64,000 nt of DNA from an uncultured Collinsella sp. (lineage in GTDB: Bacteria > Actinomycetota > Coriobacteriia > Coriobacteriales > Coriobacteriaceae), in the NCBI GenBank assembly GCA_900545615.1, contig UQZM01000003.1, positions 1-64,000 of the forward strand, written 5' to 3'. The translations under genes were made by a program, and so were the position numbers. The notes beneath the pieces were generated by a model. It ran no database searches. It worked only from the letters and a program-made list of their open reading frames with translations, and was not told the DNA's origin. Below, piece after piece: positions 49,923-58,898 of this stretch (positions are counted from its first letter, which is position 1; the number at the start of each line of letters is the position of its first letter).

Positions 49923-50999
49923 ATGAGTCTGATTGATGATCTGGTCAAACTCGAGGAAGAGGCCAAGGAGCTCGTCGCAGGCGCCGACGACGCCGCAAAG
50001 CTCGAGGCCGCGCGCGTTGAGCTGCTCGGCCGCAAGGGCCGCATCACCGGCCTGATGCGCATGATGGGCAAGCTCGCCCCCGAGGATCGTCCCGTGATGG
50101 GCAAGCGCGCCAACGAGATGCGCCAGCTGATCGAGGGAATGCTCGACGAGCGCACCACCGAGATGAAGGCCGCCGCACTTAAGCACGCGCTCGAGCACGA
50201 GGCCGTCGATATCACGCTGCCGGGCATTCGCCCGCAGATCGGTCACCAGCACCTGATTAAGCAGATCATCGAGGAGGCCGAGGACATCTTCTGCGGCATC
50301 GGCTACACCGTCGAGTCCGGCCCCATGGTCGACACCTCCTACTACAACTTCACCGCGCTCAACGCGCCCATGGATCACCCGAGCCGCTCGGCCCGCGACA
50401 CCTTCTACGTGGTCGACAACAACCCCGGCAGCGTCGCTCATCCCGAGGCACACGCCCACGGCGAGTCCGACGTGCTGCTGCGCACCCAGACCTCGGGCGT
50501 GCAGATCCACACTATGGAGTCGCAGAAGCCGCCCATCTACATGATCTGCCCGGGTACCGTCTACCGTCCCGACACGGCCGACGCCTGCCACCTGCCGCAG
50601 TTCAACCAGATCGAGGGCCTGGTCGTCGACGAGGGTATCACCTTTGGCGATCTTAAGGGCACGCTCGACTACTTTGTTAAGTGCATGTTTGGCGAGGACC
50701 GCAAGACGCGCTACCGTCCGCACTTCTTCCCCTTCACCGAGCCTAGCTGCGAGGTGGACGTGAGCTGCCACGTCTGCGGCGGCAAGGGCTGCAACTTCTG
50801 CAAGCACAGCGGCTGGATCGAGATCCTGGGCTGCGGCATGGTCGACCCCAACGTCCTGATCAACTGCGGCATCGACCCCGAGAAGTACACCGGCTTCGCC
50901 TTTGGTATTGGCGCCGAGCGCGTCGCGGCACTGCGCTACGACCTGCCCGACCTGCGCACGTTGATGACTGGTGACATGAGGTTCTTGAACCAGTTCTAG
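49923..50999 (+). CDS. pheS: Phenylalanyl-tRNA synthetase alpha subunit
   Basis: The 358-residue protein has an N-terminal coiled-coil arm (residues 1-90) that contacts tRNA and a class II catalytic core. Core motifs are HPSRSARDTFYV, TSGVQIHTMESQKPPIYMIC, FNQIEGLVVDEGITF and FGIGAERVAAL (motif 3). An unusual CHVCGGKGCNFCK cysteine cluster interrupts the core; it is found in many PheS sequences. GAAAGGGAAG precedes the ATG. It is under T-box control. Confidence 0.97.
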   Translation: MSLIDDLVKLEEEAKELVAGADDAAKLEAARVELLGRKGRITGLMRMMGKLAPEDRPVMGKRANEMRQLIEGMLDERTTEMKAAALKHALEHEAVDITLPGIRPQIGHQHLIKQIIEEAEDIFCGIGYTVESGPMVDTSYYNFTALNAPMDHPSRSARDTFYVVDNNPGSVAHPEAHAHGESDVLLRTQTSGVQIHTMESQKPPIYMICPGTVYRPDTADACHLPQFNQIEGLVVDEGITFGDLKGTLDYFVKCMFGEDRKTRYRPHFFPFTEPSCEVDVSCHVCGGKGCNFCKHSGWIEILGCGMVDPNVLINCGIDPEKYTGFAFGIGAERVAALRYDLPDLRTLMTGDMRFLNQF

Positions 51000-51062
51000 A
51001 ACGCTTTCTTCTTAGTTGCAGTTTCCGGCTCAAAGCCGCATTTATGAAAGGAGACCAGTTAG

Positions 51063-53516
51063 ATGCGCGTTTCTTACGACTGGCTCAAGACCATGATCGA
51101 TATTCCGGAGGATCCCAAGACCCTTTCGGACGAATATATCCGTACCGGCACCGAGGTCGAGGCGATCGACACCGTGGGAGAATCCTTCGACCACGTGGTG
51201 ACTGCCAAGGTGCTCACCAAGACCCCGCACCCCGATAGCGACCACATGTATGTGTGCTCGGTCGACGTGGGCGACAAGAACCTCGACGCCGACGGCAACC
51301 CCGCTCCGCTGCAGATCGTCTGCGGCGCGCAGAACTTTGAGGCCGGCGACCGCATCGTCACGGCCATGATCGGCGCAGTTCTGCCCGGCGACGTCAAGAT
51401 CAAGAAAAGCAAGCTTCGCGGCGTCGTGTCCATGGGCATGAACTGCTCCGCGCGCGAGCTCGGCCTGGGCGGCGACCACTCCGGCATTATGATCCTGCCC
51501 GAGGATACGCCCTGCGGCATGCCGTTTGCCGAGTATGTGGGCTCGAGCGACACCGTGCTCGACTGCGAGATTACGCCCAACCGTCCCGACTGCCTGTCCA
51601 TGATCGGCATGGCCCGCGAGACCGGCGCCATCTTCGACCGCGATTTTCACGTTGAGCTGCCCGCCATCAAGGCCGAGACCGGCCGCGCGACCGACGACGA
51701 GCTTTCGGTCGAGATTGCCGACGAGGGCCTGTGCGACCGCTACGTCGCCCGCATCGTGCGCAACGTGAAGGTCGGCCCCTCGCCCGACTGGATGGTCAAG
51801 CGCCTCAACGCCCTGGGCGTGCGTCCGCACAACAACATCGTCGACATCACCAATTACGTGATGATGCTCACCGGTCAGCCGCTGCACGCCTTTGACCTGG
51901 ACACCTTTGCCGAGCGCGATGGCAGGCGTCACGTGGTGGTTCGCGCCGCCCAACAGGACGAGAAGTTTACGACCCTCGACGGCGAGGAGCGCACGCTCGA
52001 CGCCGGCATGGGCCTCATTACCGACGGCGAGCGTCCCGTGGCGCTGGCCGGCGTTATGGGCGGCATGGATTCCGAGATCGAGGACGACACCGTCGACGTG
52101 ATGGTCGAGAGTGCCTGCTTCAACGCCGGTCGCACTTCGCACACCAGCCGCGATCTGTCGCTGATCTCCGACGCCTCCATTCGCTTTGAGCGTCAGGTCG
52201 ACGAGACCGGCTGCGTGGATGTCGCCAACGTTACCTGCGCGCTCATCGAGGAGATTGCCGGCGGCGAGGTTGCTCCCGGCTATGTCGACGTTTTCCCCGC
52301 GCCCAAGACCATCGACAGCATCAAGCTGCGCCTGGCCCGCGTGCACGCCATTTGCGGTGCCGATATCGAGCCCGACTTTATCGAGCGTTCGCTCACCCGT
52401 CTGGGCTGCACCGTCGAGTGCGACGGCGAGGACTTTATGGTTACCCCGCCGAGCTTCCGCCCCGACCTGCCGCGCGAGATCGACCTGATCGAGGAGGTCC
52501 TGCGCCTGTGGGGCATGGGTCGCGTCACGGCGACCATCCCGGCTGCCAAGAACCACATCGGCGGTCTGACGCGCGAGCAGAAGCTTACCCGCAAGGTCGG
52601 CGAGATCCTGCGCGCCTGCGGCCTCAACGAGACCACGACCTTTGGCTTTGCCGCTCCGGGCGACCTGGAGAAGATCGGCATGTCCACCGAGGGCCGCGGC
52701 TGCCCCGTGGTGCTCATGAACCCGCTGGTGGCCGAGCAGACCGAGATGCGCCGCTCGCTGCTGCCGGGCCTGCTGCAGTCTGTGGCCTATAACGAGGCCC
52801 ACGGCACGCCCAACGTGCACCTGTACGAGGTCGGTAGCCTGTTCCACGGCCGCGAGAACGCCAGCCTGCCCAAGGAGACCAAGTCCGTGGCGGGCGTGCT
52901 CTCGGGTCAGTGGAGCGAGCAGTCTTGGAGCATGAAGTACCGCAAGCTGCGTTTCTTCTTTGGCAAGGGCATTGTCGAGGAGCTGCTCGCCCAGCTGCGC
53001 ATCGAGAAGGTTCGCTTCCGTCCCGTCGAGGGCGAGGGCTACGCTTTCTTGCAGCCGGGTCGTGCGGCCGAGGTTCTGTCCGGCGGCACCGTGCTGGGCT
53101 GGGTCGGCGAGATTCACCCCGAGGCGCGCGAAGCCATGGGCATCGACGAGGTCGTCGTTGCCTTTGAGCTCGATCTGGACAAGCTGATCAAGGGCGCTCG
53201 CAACCAGGAGAACTACCGCGAGTTCTCGCAGTACCCTGCCGTTGAGCACGACCTTGCTATCGTGGTCGACAACGCTGTGACCTGCGAGGATCTTGAGCGC
53301 CGCATTACCAGCGCCGGCGGCAAGCTGCTCGAGGGCGTGCGCCTGTTCGACGTCTACCGCGATCCCATCCGCATCGGAGCGGGCAAGAAGTCCATGGCCT
53401 TTGCGCTTACGTATCGCTCCGATGACCACACGCTCACCAGCGAAGAGGTCGAGAAGGCGCACCAGAAGATTGTCACCAAGGTGTGCAAGGGCGTAAACGG
53501 CGAGGTCCGCGGCTAG
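51063..53516 (+). CDS. pheT: Phenylalanyl-tRNA synthetase beta subunit
   Basis: The 817-residue protein has the expected order: an N-terminal tRNA-binding (EMAP-like) domain (VTAKVLTKTPHPDSDHMYVC) and B3/B4 editing domains (NRPDCLSMIGMARE). B5, a catalytic-like core (EVGSLFHGREN) and a C-terminal anticodon-binding fold (ISVEHDLAIVVD-like SQYPAVEHDLAIVVD) complete it. It forms the alpha2-beta2 enzyme with PheS, 63 nt upstream. AAAGGAG precedes the ATG. Confidence 0.97.
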   Translation: MRVSYDWLKTMIDIPEDPKTLSDEYIRTGTEVEAIDTVGESFDHVVTAKVLTKTPHPDSDHMYVCSVDVGDKNLDADGNPAPLQIVCGAQNFEAGDRIVTAMIGAVLPGDVKIKKSKLRGVVSMGMNCSARELGLGGDHSGIMILPEDTPCGMPFAEYVGSSDTVLDCEITPNRPDCLSMIGMARETGAIFDRDFHVELPAIKAETGRATDDELSVEIADEGLCDRYVARIVRNVKVGPSPDWMVKRLNALGVRPHNNIVDITNYVMMLTGQPLHAFDLDTFAERDGRRHVVVRAAQQDEKFTTLDGEERTLDAGMGLITDGERPVALAGVMGGMDSEIEDDTVDVMVESACFNAGRTSHTSRDLSLISDASIRFERQVDETGCVDVANVTCALIEEIAGGEVAPGYVDVFPAPKTIDSIKLRLARVHAICGADIEPDFIERSLTRLGCTVECDGEDFMVTPPSFRPDLPREIDLIEEVLRLWGMGRVTATIPAAKNHIGGLTREQKLTRKVGEILRACGLNETTTFGFAAPGDLEKIGMSTEGRGCPVVLMNPLVAEQTEMRRSLLPGLLQSVAYNEAHGTPNVHLYEVGSLFHGRENASLPKETKSVAGVLSGQWSEQSWSMKYRKLRFFFGKGIVEELLAQLRIEKVRFRPVEGEGYAFLQPGRAAEVLSGGTVLGWVGEIHPEAREAMGIDEVVVAFELDLDKLIKGARNQENYREFSQYPAVEHDLAIVVDNAVTCEDLERRITSAGGKLLEGVRLFDVYRDPIRIGAGKKSMAFALTYRSDDHTLTSEEVEKAHQKIVTKVCKGVNGEVRG

Positions 53517-53637
53517 GATTTGCGCCGGGTATAGGCCAGCGGTGGCTGCCGCCGAGTCCTACGTGACTGCTATGCTCGATATAAGGCGCTGCTGAGCCTG
53601 CATATATGACACGCGCATTACATAACGGCGTGCTGCT

Positions 53638-53704
53638 TTGTCGGCAGTGCGCCGTTTTGCTATGATAGCCCGCGGCGTGTTACGAATCTGACATTACGTA
53701 ACAC
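53638..53704 (+). promoter_or_regulatory. Promoter and NikR-like operator of the nickel/cobalt transporter operon
   Basis: A TTGTCG -35 (53638) and a TATGAT -10 (53661-53666) are 17 nt apart. The perfect inverted repeat GTGTTACG-N12-CGTAACAC (53677-53704) begins near the transcription start. Counted as GTGTTAC-N14-GTAACAC it has the form reported for some NikR proteins. Confidence 0.65.
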
Positions 53705-53761
53705 TGACAAGGTAATTCAGGCGGCGTTGCAATTCTGTGCGCCAACAACCGGGAGGCGTAT

Positions 53762-54847
53762 ATGCACATTCCAGATAATTATCTGTCCCCGCAGACCGAT
53801 GCCGTCATGGCAGTGGCGATGGTGCCCGTATGGGTTCACTGCATCAAAAAGGTGCGCGCCACGCTCGATCGCGAGCATATGGCGTTCCTGGGCATCTGCG
53901 CCGCATTCTCCTTCTTGCTCATGATGTTCAACGTGCCGCTGCCAGGCGGTACCACTGGTCACGCCGTTGGCGGCGCGCTCATCGCGCTGTTGTTGGGCCC
54001 GGAGGCCGCTGCCATTGCCGTCTCGGTCGCGCTGGCGCTGCAGGCGCTGCTATTTGGCGACGGCGGCGTTCTGTCGTTTGGCGCCAACTGCTTTAACATG
54101 GCCTTTGTGCTGCCGTTTGCCGCCGCTATCGTGTTTCGTGCGCTCAACAGCCGTCTGCACGACAAGAGCTGGGGCACCTCGGTTTCTGCCATCGTGAGCG
54201 GTTGGGTCGGCCTGTGCCTGGCGGCCCTGTGCGCGGCCATCGAGTTTGGTATTCAGCCTATGCTTTTCACCAACGCGTCCGGCGCTCCGCTGTATTGCCC
54301 CTTCCCGCTGTCGATTGCCATTCCCGCCATGATGATCCCGCATATGCTGGTGGCCGGTGTGGTCGAGGGTGTGGCGACTGCCGCGATCTACGCATTCATT
54401 AAGAAGACGGCGCCGAGCATCATCGTCGGGCCCGAGGCCGTTGACGGCCAGCTTGCTGCTGATGGCGCTGCCGCCAAAAAGACCTCGCTGATCCCCACGC
54501 TTATCCTGGTTGCCGTACTTGTCGTTGCCACGCCGCTGGGCTTGCTCGCTACTGGTGACGCCTGGGGCGAGTGGGACGGCGAGGGCGCCGCGACCGCTGT
54601 TCAGGAGGCTGGCGACGACAGCTTGCAGGCTTCGGTCGGCCTGGATGCCCCGACCTTTGCCGATTCGTTGCCCACGGGCGATTACCTGCAGGCCTATTCC
54701 GAGGAGCAGGGTTTTGGCTTTGCTGGCCAAGCTGCCATGTATATCCTCTCCGGCGTGATTGGCGTGGCGGTGCTCACCATCGTATTCCGTCTTGTTTCGC
54801 TGACAGCAAAGGAAAGCGGGTCCCATGCAAACGGTCGAGCTGCCTAG
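53762..54847 (+). CDS. cbiM: ECF nickel/cobalt transporter substrate-binding component (CbiM/NikM) fused to an N-type domain
   Basis: The 361-residue protein starts MHIPDNYLSPQTDA; in this family the N-terminal Met-His binds the metal. Seven membrane helices follow, with GGTTGHAVGG in the middle. The last 120 residues form a CbiN/NikN (PDGLE-like) part with an extracellular loop and a final helix (ILSGVIGVAVLTIVF). It captures Ni2+ or Co2+ for the ECF module encoded next. GGGAGG precedes the ATG. Confidence 0.92.
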   Translation: MHIPDNYLSPQTDAVMAVAMVPVWVHCIKKVRATLDREHMAFLGICAAFSFLLMMFNVPLPGGTTGHAVGGALIALLLGPEAAAIAVSVALALQALLFGDGGVLSFGANCFNMAFVLPFAAAIVFRALNSRLHDKSWGTSVSAIVSGWVGLCLAALCAAIEFGIQPMLFTNASGAPLYCPFPLSIAIPAMMIPHMLVAGVVEGVATAAIYAFIKKTAPSIIVGPEAVDGQLAADGAAAKKTSLIPTLILVAVLVVATPLGLLATGDAWGEWDGEGAATAVQEAGDDSLQASVGLDAPTFADSLPTGDYLQAYSEEQGFGFAGQAAMYILSGVIGVAVLTIVFRLVSLTAKESGSHANGRAA

Positions 54848-55661
54848 CTGGCTCGCGGCCCAAGAGCGATACGAGCCCACGGGCGCTCGGCATCGCGTCA
54901 TGCAAAAGAACGTCCTGCACCTGGCGAGCTTGCTCGAGCGGGTTCGCCTGGGCGGCGGCGCACACGAGGGCGGGTCGATCATCGACCGCGCCCTTTCTTC
55001 CGTTTCGGCGCCGGTGCGCCTGCTCGGCATGCTCGTCTGTATCCTGTGCGTGTGTCTGACGCAAAGCCCGCTGTACCTGATGCTGATGGCGGCGATCGCG
55101 CTGGTGTTGATCGCCGCGCGCCCCGTGCGCGGTCTGCGGGCGACCTTTATGCCGGCGCTCGCCGCCGCGGGATTTGCCGTGGTCTTGGCGCTGCCGGCCC
55201 TGCTGCTGGGCGCTTCCGCCACGATCGCCATGCTCAAGATCGCGCTCAAGACGTTCGTTAACGTGTCGCTGGTGCTGGGTGTTTCGTGGACGCTCACCTG
55301 GAGTCGTATGTCGGCGGCGCTCAAGATGCTGCATCTACCCGACGAAGTTATCTTTACGTTTGACATGGCGCTCAAGCACATTGAGGTGCTCGGCCGCACG
55401 GCGCACGACCTCACCGAATCGGTCATGCTTCGCAGTGTGGGCCGCGCGCCTGCGGGTTTTTCGCGCACCGATTCGGTGGCGGGTATCATGGGCATGACAT
55501 TTATCAAGGCGATGGAATGCAGCCGCGCGATGGACGAGGCCATGCTCTGCCGTGGGTTTGCCGGCGCGTATCCGGCGCCTGCCCGGAGCAGTCTGAGTTG
55601 GCGCGATGCGGTCTATGCGGGGATCGTGCTGTTGCTGTCGGCGCTGTGTGCGGCGCTGTAG
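54825..55661 (+). CDS. cbiQ: ECF transporter transmembrane component CbiQ/NikQ
   Basis: The 278-residue membrane protein overlaps the end of cbiM by 23 nt, so translation is coupled. Hydrophobic helices (LLGMLVCILCVCLTQSPLYL and others) are followed by the EcfT coupling helices with ...RSVGRAP and AMLCRGFAG, which contact the ATPase. AAAGGAAAG lies before the ATG within cbiM. Confidence 0.92.
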   Translation: MQTVELPSWLAAQERYEPTGARHRVMQKNVLHLASLLERVRLGGGAHEGGSIIDRALSSVSAPVRLLGMLVCILCVCLTQSPLYLMLMAAIALVLIAARPVRGLRATFMPALAAAGFAVVLALPALLLGASATIAMLKIALKTFVNVSLVLGVSWTLTWSRMSAALKMLHLPDEVIFTFDMALKHIEVLGRTAHDLTESVMLRSVGRAPAGFSRTDSVAGIMGMTFIKAMECSRAMDEAMLCRGFAGAYPAPARSSLSWRDAVYAGIVLLLSALCAAL

Positions 55662-55702
55662 CACGGTCGCTGCGGCCGATGCGGATAGGGAAAGGCAACG
55701 TT

Positions 55703-56473
55703 TTGGCAATCGAGATAAATAGCCCTGCGGGTGTTAGGGACGCGCGCGGTGCCGGTGCAGCACCGCTCATTGAGCTGCGCGATGTGGTGTTTTCCTATGC
55801 AGGGCATATGGTGGTCGATGGCGTGTCACTGCAGGTTAATCGCGGCGAGCTCGTTGCCCTGCTCGGTCCCAACGGCTGCGGCAAGACGACGATCATGCGG
55901 CTTATCAACGGACTTGAGGTGCCCAGCACGGGTACGTATCTGTTCGATGGCGAAATGGTCGATGCGGCTTACCTCGCCGATCCCGTGCGGTCGCAGCGCT
56001 TCCATCAACGCGTGGGCTTTGTGTTCCAAAACGCTGACGCCCAGCTGTTCTGTGCGACCGTGGGCGAGGAAGTCGCCTTTGGCCCGGCTCAGATGGGCCT
56101 GCCGTCAGACGAGCTCGAGCGCCGCGTCCGCGATGCCATGGAACTGTTCCAGGTTGCCGATCTGGTCGATGCCTCGCCTTATCAGCTTTCGGGCGGGCAA
56201 AAGAAGCGTGTTGCGCTGGCTGCCGTCGTTTCTATGAATCCGGACATCTTGGTGCTCGACGAGCCCACCAACGGGCTCGACGAGGACTCGTGCGACATTG
56301 TTGTTGGCTTCCTTTTGGCTTATGTTGCGGCAGGCAAGACGGTGCTCATGAGCACTCATCATCAGGATTTGGTGCGACGCCTGGGTGTCCGTGCAATCTA
56401 TATTGATCGATATCACCATGTGGTCGAGGCGCCTTCGCCGTCGTATGGAACCGAAAGCGGTGCTACGGAATAG
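55703..56473 (+). CDS. cbiO: ECF transporter ATPase CbiO/NikO
   Basis: A TTG start is chosen because AGGGAAAGG lies 8 nt before it; the ATG at 55679 has no ribosome binding site. The 256-residue ATPase has Walker A LLGPNGCGKTT, Q-loop FVFQNADAQLF (typical of ECF ATPases), signature LSGGQKKR and Walker B DILVLDEPTNGLD. It drives metal uptake through CbiQ and CbiM. A single ATPase implies a homodimer. Confidence 0.93.
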   Translation: MAIEINSPAGVRDARGAGAAPLIELRDVVFSYAGHMVVDGVSLQVNRGELVALLGPNGCGKTTIMRLINGLEVPSTGTYLFDGEMVDAAYLADPVRSQRFHQRVGFVFQNADAQLFCATVGEEVAFGPAQMGLPSDELERRVRDAMELFQVADLVDASPYQLSGGQKKRVALAAVVSMNPDILVLDEPTNGLDEDSCDIVVGFLLAYVAAGKTVLMSTHHQDLVRRLGVRAIYIDRYHHVVEAPSPSYGTESGATE

Positions 56474-56553
56474 TTGCTGCGTAGAGCGTGCGTAGCCGCC
56501 CGCGCGGCTTTGCCGTGATGGTATAGTTATCCAGGTTTTTTATGGGGGTGGCT

Positions 56554-57402
56554 ATGCCAAGCTGGAACATTCATATCGCTCAGACGGAGCGTTTACTGGA
56601 GCACACCGGTGCGCTTGCCAATAGCGTGCGCGACCGCAATGCCTTTTTGTTTGGCTGCGTGGTTCCGGATATCTTCGTGGGCTATATGGTCCCTGGCATT
56701 GCCGATCCCATCCCGTACCGCATTACGCACTTTGCCAAGCCTGAACCCATCCCTAAGCCTCGTGAGCATGAGTTCTGGGATACCTATGTGGCACCGTTGC
56801 TTAAAAGTTCACCCACTGGTGCGCCAGCCGCGGCGACCTCGATTATCGAGGAGCGCGAGCGACTGAATCGCGTGCACTATCCCCAGCGCTACAGGGATGC
56901 TGAGCCGGTTGTCGGTCCCAGCGCTCGTGAGTTCTCGCTTGCGTCCGAGGACGTGGCGCAGTCGTTGCTTGATTTGACACTGGGTGTCTGGTCGCATCTG
57001 GTGGCCGATACCGTATGGAATACACGCGTGAATCAGTACCTGGAGGCGCACGGCGGCAAGCCGTGCGAGGAATTCCGCATTAAAAAGCAAGGCGACTTTG
57101 ACTGGTTTGGCAAGACGCTCGGCATTGTTTCGATTCCGCGCGCGACCGATCGCCTGTATACCGCTGCGGCACGTTTTGGGCAGTATCCCATCCATAAGGA
57201 GTATGTGCTCAAGACCATCGGCGTTATGCACGAGATCGTGCGCGAAAACCCCGGCGAGCCCGATCATCCGCCGTATCGCCTGCTAACCGAGGAGTTTTTC
57301 GATGCAACGTTTACCGAGGTCATCGAGCTGACCGAGGCAGGATTTGCGGCTCGCGTTGCCGCTTCTGACATTCCCGCAGTCCCCCTGATCGCTAGCTGCT
57401 AG
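56554..57402 (+). CDS. Zinc-dependent phospholipase C-like protein
   Basis: The 282-residue protein starts MPSWNIHIAQTERLL and has FLFGCVVPDIFVGY and LGVWSHLVADTVWN, the His/Asp-containing pattern of the phospholipase C/S1-P1 nuclease superfamily. There is no signal peptide, so it probably acts inside the cell; its substrate is unknown. GGGGGTGG selects the ATG at 56554. A TATAGT -10 lies near 56521. Its end overlaps the end of the convergent gene by 4 nt. Confidence 0.8.
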   Translation: MPSWNIHIAQTERLLEHTGALANSVRDRNAFLFGCVVPDIFVGYMVPGIADPIPYRITHFAKPEPIPKPREHEFWDTYVAPLLKSSPTGAPAAATSIIEERERLNRVHYPQRYRDAEPVVGPSAREFSLASEDVAQSLLDLTLGVWSHLVADTVWNTRVNQYLEAHGGKPCEEFRIKKQGDFDWFGKTLGIVSIPRATDRLYTAAARFGQYPIHKEYVLKTIGVMHEIVRENPGEPDHPPYRLLTEEFFDATFTEVIELTEAGFAARVAASDIPAVPLIASC

Positions 57403-58472
57403 CCGGCCGGCTTAACGGTGAACAGTTCAACCCAATCGACCAACAGCTCCCGTCGCAGGGCATTTTCAGCGGTACGTTCCTGATCGGTCTTTGGGATGTA
57501 GGGGAGCCCCGCCTTTTTATGAATGAGCTCGGCGATGTTGTTAAAGCTCTTCTTGTCCTTGATCTGGTCGTAGGTAATTTGTATGACATCGTAGCCCATG
57601 CTGGTGAGCGCGGTGGTGCGTTCGGCATCGGAGAGGCTTGCGGCTTCGCCATCGTGGGCGGAGCGGCCTTGGCATTCCAAAATGACGCCCATGCTGTCGG
57701 TGGCGCTCTCGATGAGGATATCGGCGTAGCAGCAGGTTTTGTCATACAGCGAGCGCGCGGCGTCGCTGAGTGGGATGCGCACGTTGTTGGTGATGCCGAT
57801 ACCCAGGCCGCCCTCGTCACGGGGGAGTGAGACGAGTATGGATGTTTGGACTTCGAAAGGCGAGGCGGTCTGCCCCGTCATGTGCTCGGCCGCCCAGCGG
57901 AGCTGCTTAACGCCGCGCAGGCCTGCGGCCTGCTTAGCGAACGCGGCGATATCCGCCGCGCTGAGGAGCGGTTGGCGCTTCCACAGGTTGGTGTCATTGC
58001 CCTTGGTGTCGTTAACTCGCTCCCAGCCGCAGTTGGGTGGAATGAGCTTAAGCGAAATAGATTCATCGAGTTGTTGCTGCGTTCGCTCGCAGGGCTTAAA
58101 CACTGCAAAGGAGCCGCACATCTCGTAGCAAGCCATGAGTAACTGGTTGCGTGAGACCTTCGCAGCAAGGTTGAGCAGCGTAAACTCGGGCGACGTGACA
58201 TCAAATCCATGCTCAGTCTGCCTAAACGACCCAGGAGGTGGCTCTTGGGTCAGGAGATGCGATTTAAACAGGCTTCGCGACCCGGATTGTGCCCGGGTGA
58301 ATACAAGCCTGTGAAGCGGTGCGTGAAGCAGGTCTTTTACAACCGCATGACTTCTGAGGCCGCAACATCTGCGATCCATATTGCCAAGGCTAATGGCAGG
58401 GTAAAGACCCAGTATTTGCGGCGGGATGCGGTGATAGTTAAAAGCAGTTTGGCCGCATAGCGTCAGATCCAC
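57399..58472 (-). CDS. PD-(D/E)xK nuclease-like protein of a coriobacterial family
   Basis: A GTG start follows GGAGGG. The 357-residue protein has an N-terminal part (MDLTLCGQTAFNYHRIPPQI) resembling AbiEi-like proteins. The C-terminal DUF559-like region has ADILIESATDSMGVILECQG and a late ITYDQIKD, which fits a PD-(D/E)xK fold with Asp, Glu and Gln in place of the usual last Lys. Function is unknown; a defence or DNA-repair role is possible. The N-terminal similarity is by eye only. Confidence 0.65.
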   Translation of the reverse strand: MDLTLCGQTAFNYHRIPPQILGLYPAISLGNMDRRCCGLRSHAVVKDLLHAPLHRLVFTRAQSGSRSLFKSHLLTQEPPPGSFRQTEHGFDVTSPEFTLLNLAAKVSRNQLLMACYEMCGSFAVFKPCERTQQQLDESISLKLIPPNCGWERVNDTKGNDTNLWKRQPLLSAADIAAFAKQAAGLRGVKQLRWAAEHMTGQTASPFEVQTSILVSLPRDEGGLGIGITNNVRIPLSDAARSLYDKTCCYADILIESATDSMGVILECQGRSAHDGEAASLSDAERTTALTSMGYDVIQITYDQIKDKKSFNNIAELIHKKAGLPYIPKTDQERTAENALRRELLVDWVELFTVKPAG

Positions 58473-58525
58473 GATGCCCTCCTGGCTGAAAAGCGTGCCT
58501 ATGGATTAGGGAGTGCCAGCGTCAA

Positions 58526-58653
58526 TTCGGAAGTATGCGGCAAAATCTGAACCCTGTGAGCAGACCTGGCTTTTGAGGCTAGTTTATCAGGCATTTTGTT
58601 GCGAAAAAACGGGGTGTGCTCGGAGGTCTCAGAATTTGCCGCATACTTCCGAA
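58526..58653. mobile_element. 128-bp palindromic element with 26-bp inverted ends
   Basis: The left end TTCGGAAGTATGCGGCAAAA (58526 onward) and the right end (58628-58653) are inverse copies with 2 differences in 26. The 76-bp interior has no gene. The rest of the gap 58473-58898 holds only the pyk terminator. Confidence 0.6.
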
Positions 58654-58832
58654 AACGTGGCTGATCTTGACCTTGCTAAAACGATATAGCAGCTCTGCAC
58701 GGGGTGTGGGTTTGCCGCCGGGCGAACACTTTTGGAGCCAGGAGTCCTAGTTCTGGGCCTTGAAGGGCGGATTTCGCGCTTTTGGTAAAGAAATGGGCGC
58801 GTGTTTTGCCGTGCCCCGGCTTTAGCGCACAG

Positions 58833-58870
58833 AAAAAGGGCCCGGAAGGCGAAGCCTTCCGGGCCCTTTT
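58833..58870. terminator. Bidirectional terminator next to pyk
   Basis: AAAAAGGGCCCGGAAGGC pairs with GCCTTCCGGGCCCTTTT around GAA, with U-rich ends on both strands. It lies 28 nt after the pyk stop. Confidence 0.88.
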
Positions 58871-58898
58871 GCAATGCAAATCTGCTTGCAAGTGCGAT

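Noticed and set aside
51042..53462. An 806-codon open frame on the minus strand opposite pheT
   Set aside because: Same reason: complete overlap with a clear gene, no family resemblance, and antisense-type composition. Similar frames opposite the DUF4012 gene, the M16C gene, pyk and the P-type ATPase were rejected too.
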